From the NCBI RefSeq assembly GCF_014805625.2, contig NW_023998564.1:2300257-2364256 (forward strand): DNA of 64,000 bases, read 5' to 3'. Numbering within the stretch: the stretch's first letter is position 1; every line of letters starts with the position of its first letter. Below the pieces are notes generated by a model. It saw only the letters and a list, made by a program, of their open reading frames with translations, made no database searches and was not told the DNA's origin. Position numbers and translations under genes: made by a program. Below are positions 61,031-64,000 of this stretch, in pieces. Source of the stretch: Glossina fuscipes. Its lineage: Eukaryota; Arthropoda; Insecta; Diptera; Glossinidae.

Positions 61031-64000
61031 TGAATTGCCGCGTCCTATCCAACGATTTCACACCAGTTTAGGATCCGTAATCCTGTTACTACGCGATTTT
61101 TGTTGCGAAACTCAAGAGATTACTATATTTTTTCTTATAATTACTTATCAAAATAAAATGTTAAATGAAAAGTGATCGACTTGCAACAGCATTCATCTAA
61201 AACACGTTAGCGCCCGGAATTTCATCAAAATGTTTCGAAAATTTCGACCGGTAGATTGAACACAAATTTATATGGGCAGACATCACCAGGATAGACAAAC
61301 TTCTGAATCAAAAAGATTTTATGTTGAAAGGATTGGGGTTTATGAAGAAAAGGCAACAGTTACACATAAGTATTATGTAAGTAACTTACTTTAAAGACGG
61401 GCTAAATGAGGCGAAAACCTCCAGATGAAATTTAGATAGAACTGGAAAACAGATCAGACTTTGTTTATTAATGCCGCTTGCCATTTCATGGAATGTTCTG
61501 TATGGACTACTAGGTAGTGCAGAGGTCTCACGGAGAGCAGCCCGAATAATTTTGCTAGAAGTTCGTCAAGGAAGAAGAAAAAATCGCTGCAGATAAGTGG
61601 TTTAGAGGCTTTTAGGAAAGTTACCTCGAAAGCGGAATAAATGAAACGAAAAATTCCCAAATGAGATGTAGTCGATATTGAAATATAAATTAAATATATA
61701 TAAATAAATAAATTTCTGTATAGCGTATATTCCGCAAGGCATCAGCATGGCATTAGAGACTACCTTAGATCGAATAGTTTCGTAAGCACTTTGTCAAAGA
61801 ATAATAAGAAATTCTTATGTCATAAGAGTTTCTTTGCATACTAATCAATTTCTTTTTGCTCTCTGCCATTTAAAAACGCCCTATTTAGACTCTGCCTCAA
61901 AAAATTAAAAATGTTGCTTTCAAAAATGATTTAATTGTTGATTTTTCTACTTAAAATTTTTGGTTTTATATATAAATTTTAGACATTTACTCTTTTTGAT
62001 TGTTAAGTTAACGCAATTTAGTGAACTTATTACCCAAGGGCAACACAAGTTCAAGCCATACTGAATATCTCAAATTTCTCTCCTGCATAACATTCGCTTA
62101 GTTAAGCAAGTAAATTGCATAGGGATAATATTTTAAGTAAACATTAAATTTTGCTAAACTAGCAAAGGAGCACATAGCTAGAAATGTGTGAGATAATCTA
62201 AAAAGTTTTAAGGTTTGCATACAAAACATAATCAATATCCCTATGCACAACAATATTTTCAAAGTTCAGATTCAGACTCAATATATTTTAGACTATCCAG
62301 TATTCAACACAACTAAATGTTTAATGTCCAACATGAAGTGGCGAAAAACATACCCTACTTGAAATAAATTCATTTATAATCAAATCCACTTAAAAAAAAA
62401 TAGTAAAAAAAATGATTTCCCTTTTTACTGACATCGAATTACATAAAAAAAAGAGTAAAAAAATAGAATACATTAAAAGGCTTGTATCGCATAAACTCAA
62501 ACATTGCCATTACTCTACTGCTCTCTATTGCTATTGATTTCATCAAGCTTCTATTGTGTGTGAGTGAAGTCAATATTCCAAAAAAGAAAAGAAAAAAATT
62601 AGAAAACGAGTTCATTGTACAAATTGAACTCGCATCAGTGCAATCTATGTCGAAGACAGGAAGGAGAGAAGAAGGAAGAGATAGGGAGGTTCCTTATCAT
62701 TTGTATGTGTGTGCATGTGTAAAGAAGCAAAGGGCGGGTATGAAAAGGAAGACAGTAGATTCTTTGAGTAATGCCATTGTTAACGCCTGCCTTAATGTCT
62801 GAAGCAAACATTGATATTTGTCTTTTACTTTTTTTTTAAATCTAGCTATATGGAATAAGACTACAACAGTCGGAATGTAGTAAAAATAGAAGAAACATAA
62901 ATTTTCAATTCAATGCAATTGCATAGAGGAGACTAAGATCTTGTGAGAGAGAAAAGCAAAAAAATAGATTAAATCAGCAAATTGCAGATTAAGCGCTTAC
63001 ATTTCTGGGTTGCTTGAACATAAGCGGAAGTGCAAGTGTAAGTGTATATATATACGAGTGAAATAATTGCCTTATTACATGTTTAAATAATTGTAAAATC
63101 TGGCGCCCAAGTGGCGAGAGGACAAGAAATCAAAAGAGATATTTTAAGTTTTCGTGCAAGCCAAAGTAAATATTATTTTAATTTAATAAAACATGTGAGA
63201 ACACACAATATTTAAATAAACCCTCGCCTTTGTACTTTTATACATATTGATATATATGTATATGCATATGTGTATAGAGAGACTTACGAGTTTACACAGT
63301 TCTAAGAGATGCATAAAAACATGGGAAAAATGAATTTATTTTCATTTTTAGAAATTGTGCATTTATGCCAACACTTGTAGAAACACTTGTTGTTATACAT
63401 CATCTCTTACGCTTATTGTTGCTATTGCTGTTCTTTGTTGTTGCTTTTACTTTGTTGATGCTTTTTTGTTCCTATTGTCCTTATGCATTTCGTGGAGTGT
63501 CGAACGATGACGATGCTGATGATGAGGCTTCTGTTGCTCTTATAGTTTACGAAACTGCGTTGGTAAATAAGACTCTTGTGAAGACAGTACCAACTACAAC
63601 TACAACAACAACAACTGTAACAACAACAACAACGAAAGCAACAACAAAAATCACAAAAGCTAAGCAAAATGTTGTGTCTAAGCAAATTTTCTTTGCAATT
63701 ATCTGCACTGAGCGTTTAAAAACATATTAATCGAAGTTCGAAAACTCGGATCCCTATGGGCGAAAGTCGTGAAACTCTTAGAGATACCCGTTGTATACTT
63801 CAAAAAAGGTGGGAAGGGCCCTCCCTTAAGTGATAGTTGCTAATATTTTACAAAAATATTCATCAAAAAACGAAACTTTAGAGAAGTTCTCACTGTTTGT
63901 GTGATACTTCTCGTAGGTATTCCGCCGTTACGATATTTCATGGAAGGTATTAAATTCCGTCCATTGAGTAATCTTTCATAAAATTTTTCATGACATTTGC
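61031..64000. other. Non-coding; one Thr-rich open frame of doubtful reality
   Basis: No supported gene. The plus-strand frame 63365-63730 (121 codons) has a hydrophobic segment (about residues 14-39), an acidic DDDADDEAS patch and a run of Thr encoded by ACA/ACT repeats. The hydrophobic part is encoded by TTG/GTT-rich simple sequence and the Thr run by its near complement, so chance is the simpler explanation. Two overlapping repeats in one frame do not show that it is translated. Confidence 0.4.

Overview
The window is AT-rich animal nuclear DNA, most probably from a cyclorrhaphan (higher) fly. The evidence is the mix of elements (CR1-like and I-clade non-LTR retrotransposons, several mariner lineages, tRNA-derived SINEs, a dispersed TACCCT...GTCCGTC repeat) and one short exon encoding the start of a Zasp52-type PDZ domain. 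A calyptrate such as a tsetse fly would fit, but the species cannot be fixed from the sequence. There are no bacterial-style operons and no CRISPR array. Almost all open frames of 60 to 120 codons look like chance frames in AT-rich DNA.

The only host gene I can support lies on the minus strand. The exon at 35863-35973 starts with ATG, encodes 37 residues and ends in a good GTAAGA donor. Its PWGF loop and surrounding residues are those of the Zasp/Enigma PDZ family. A possible upstream non-coding first exon and promoter sit at 42478-42598. The rest of the PDZ domain was not found at lower coordinates, so the next exon is either in the 821-base N gap (8178-8998) or beyond the left edge. Most of the window would then be intron and flank of this gene.

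Mobile elements fill much of the remainder. From left to right: a SINE 3' fragment (1.8 kb); a repeat with a GGAC-rich minisatellite (5.8-6.2 kb); a mariner fragment (7.2 kb); a broken I-clade LINE (9.1-10.1 kb); several repeat copies (14-18 kb); a mariner C-terminal remnant (19.8 kb); a heptamer array (22.4-22.9 kb); a SINE with a perfect 13-bp target duplication (25.8-26.0 kb); more SINEs and repeats (31-42 kb); an internally deleted mariner with intact 32-bp inverted ends (44.58-45.36 kb); a 183-bp tandem repeat (48.2-48.6 kb); another mariner fragment (49.5-49.8 kb); a nearly complete CR1-like element (51.08-54.94 kb); and a second CR1-like copy lacking both ends (56.13-58.07 kb).

The most interesting signal is at the ORF1/ORF2 junction of the CR1-like element. 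A classical -1 ribosomal slippery heptamer (A AAA AAC), correctly phased, sits directly before the ORF1 stop codon. ORF2 is in the -1 frame and has no in-frame ATG before its first conserved endonuclease motif. This suggests an ORF1-ORF2 fusion made by programmed frameshifting.
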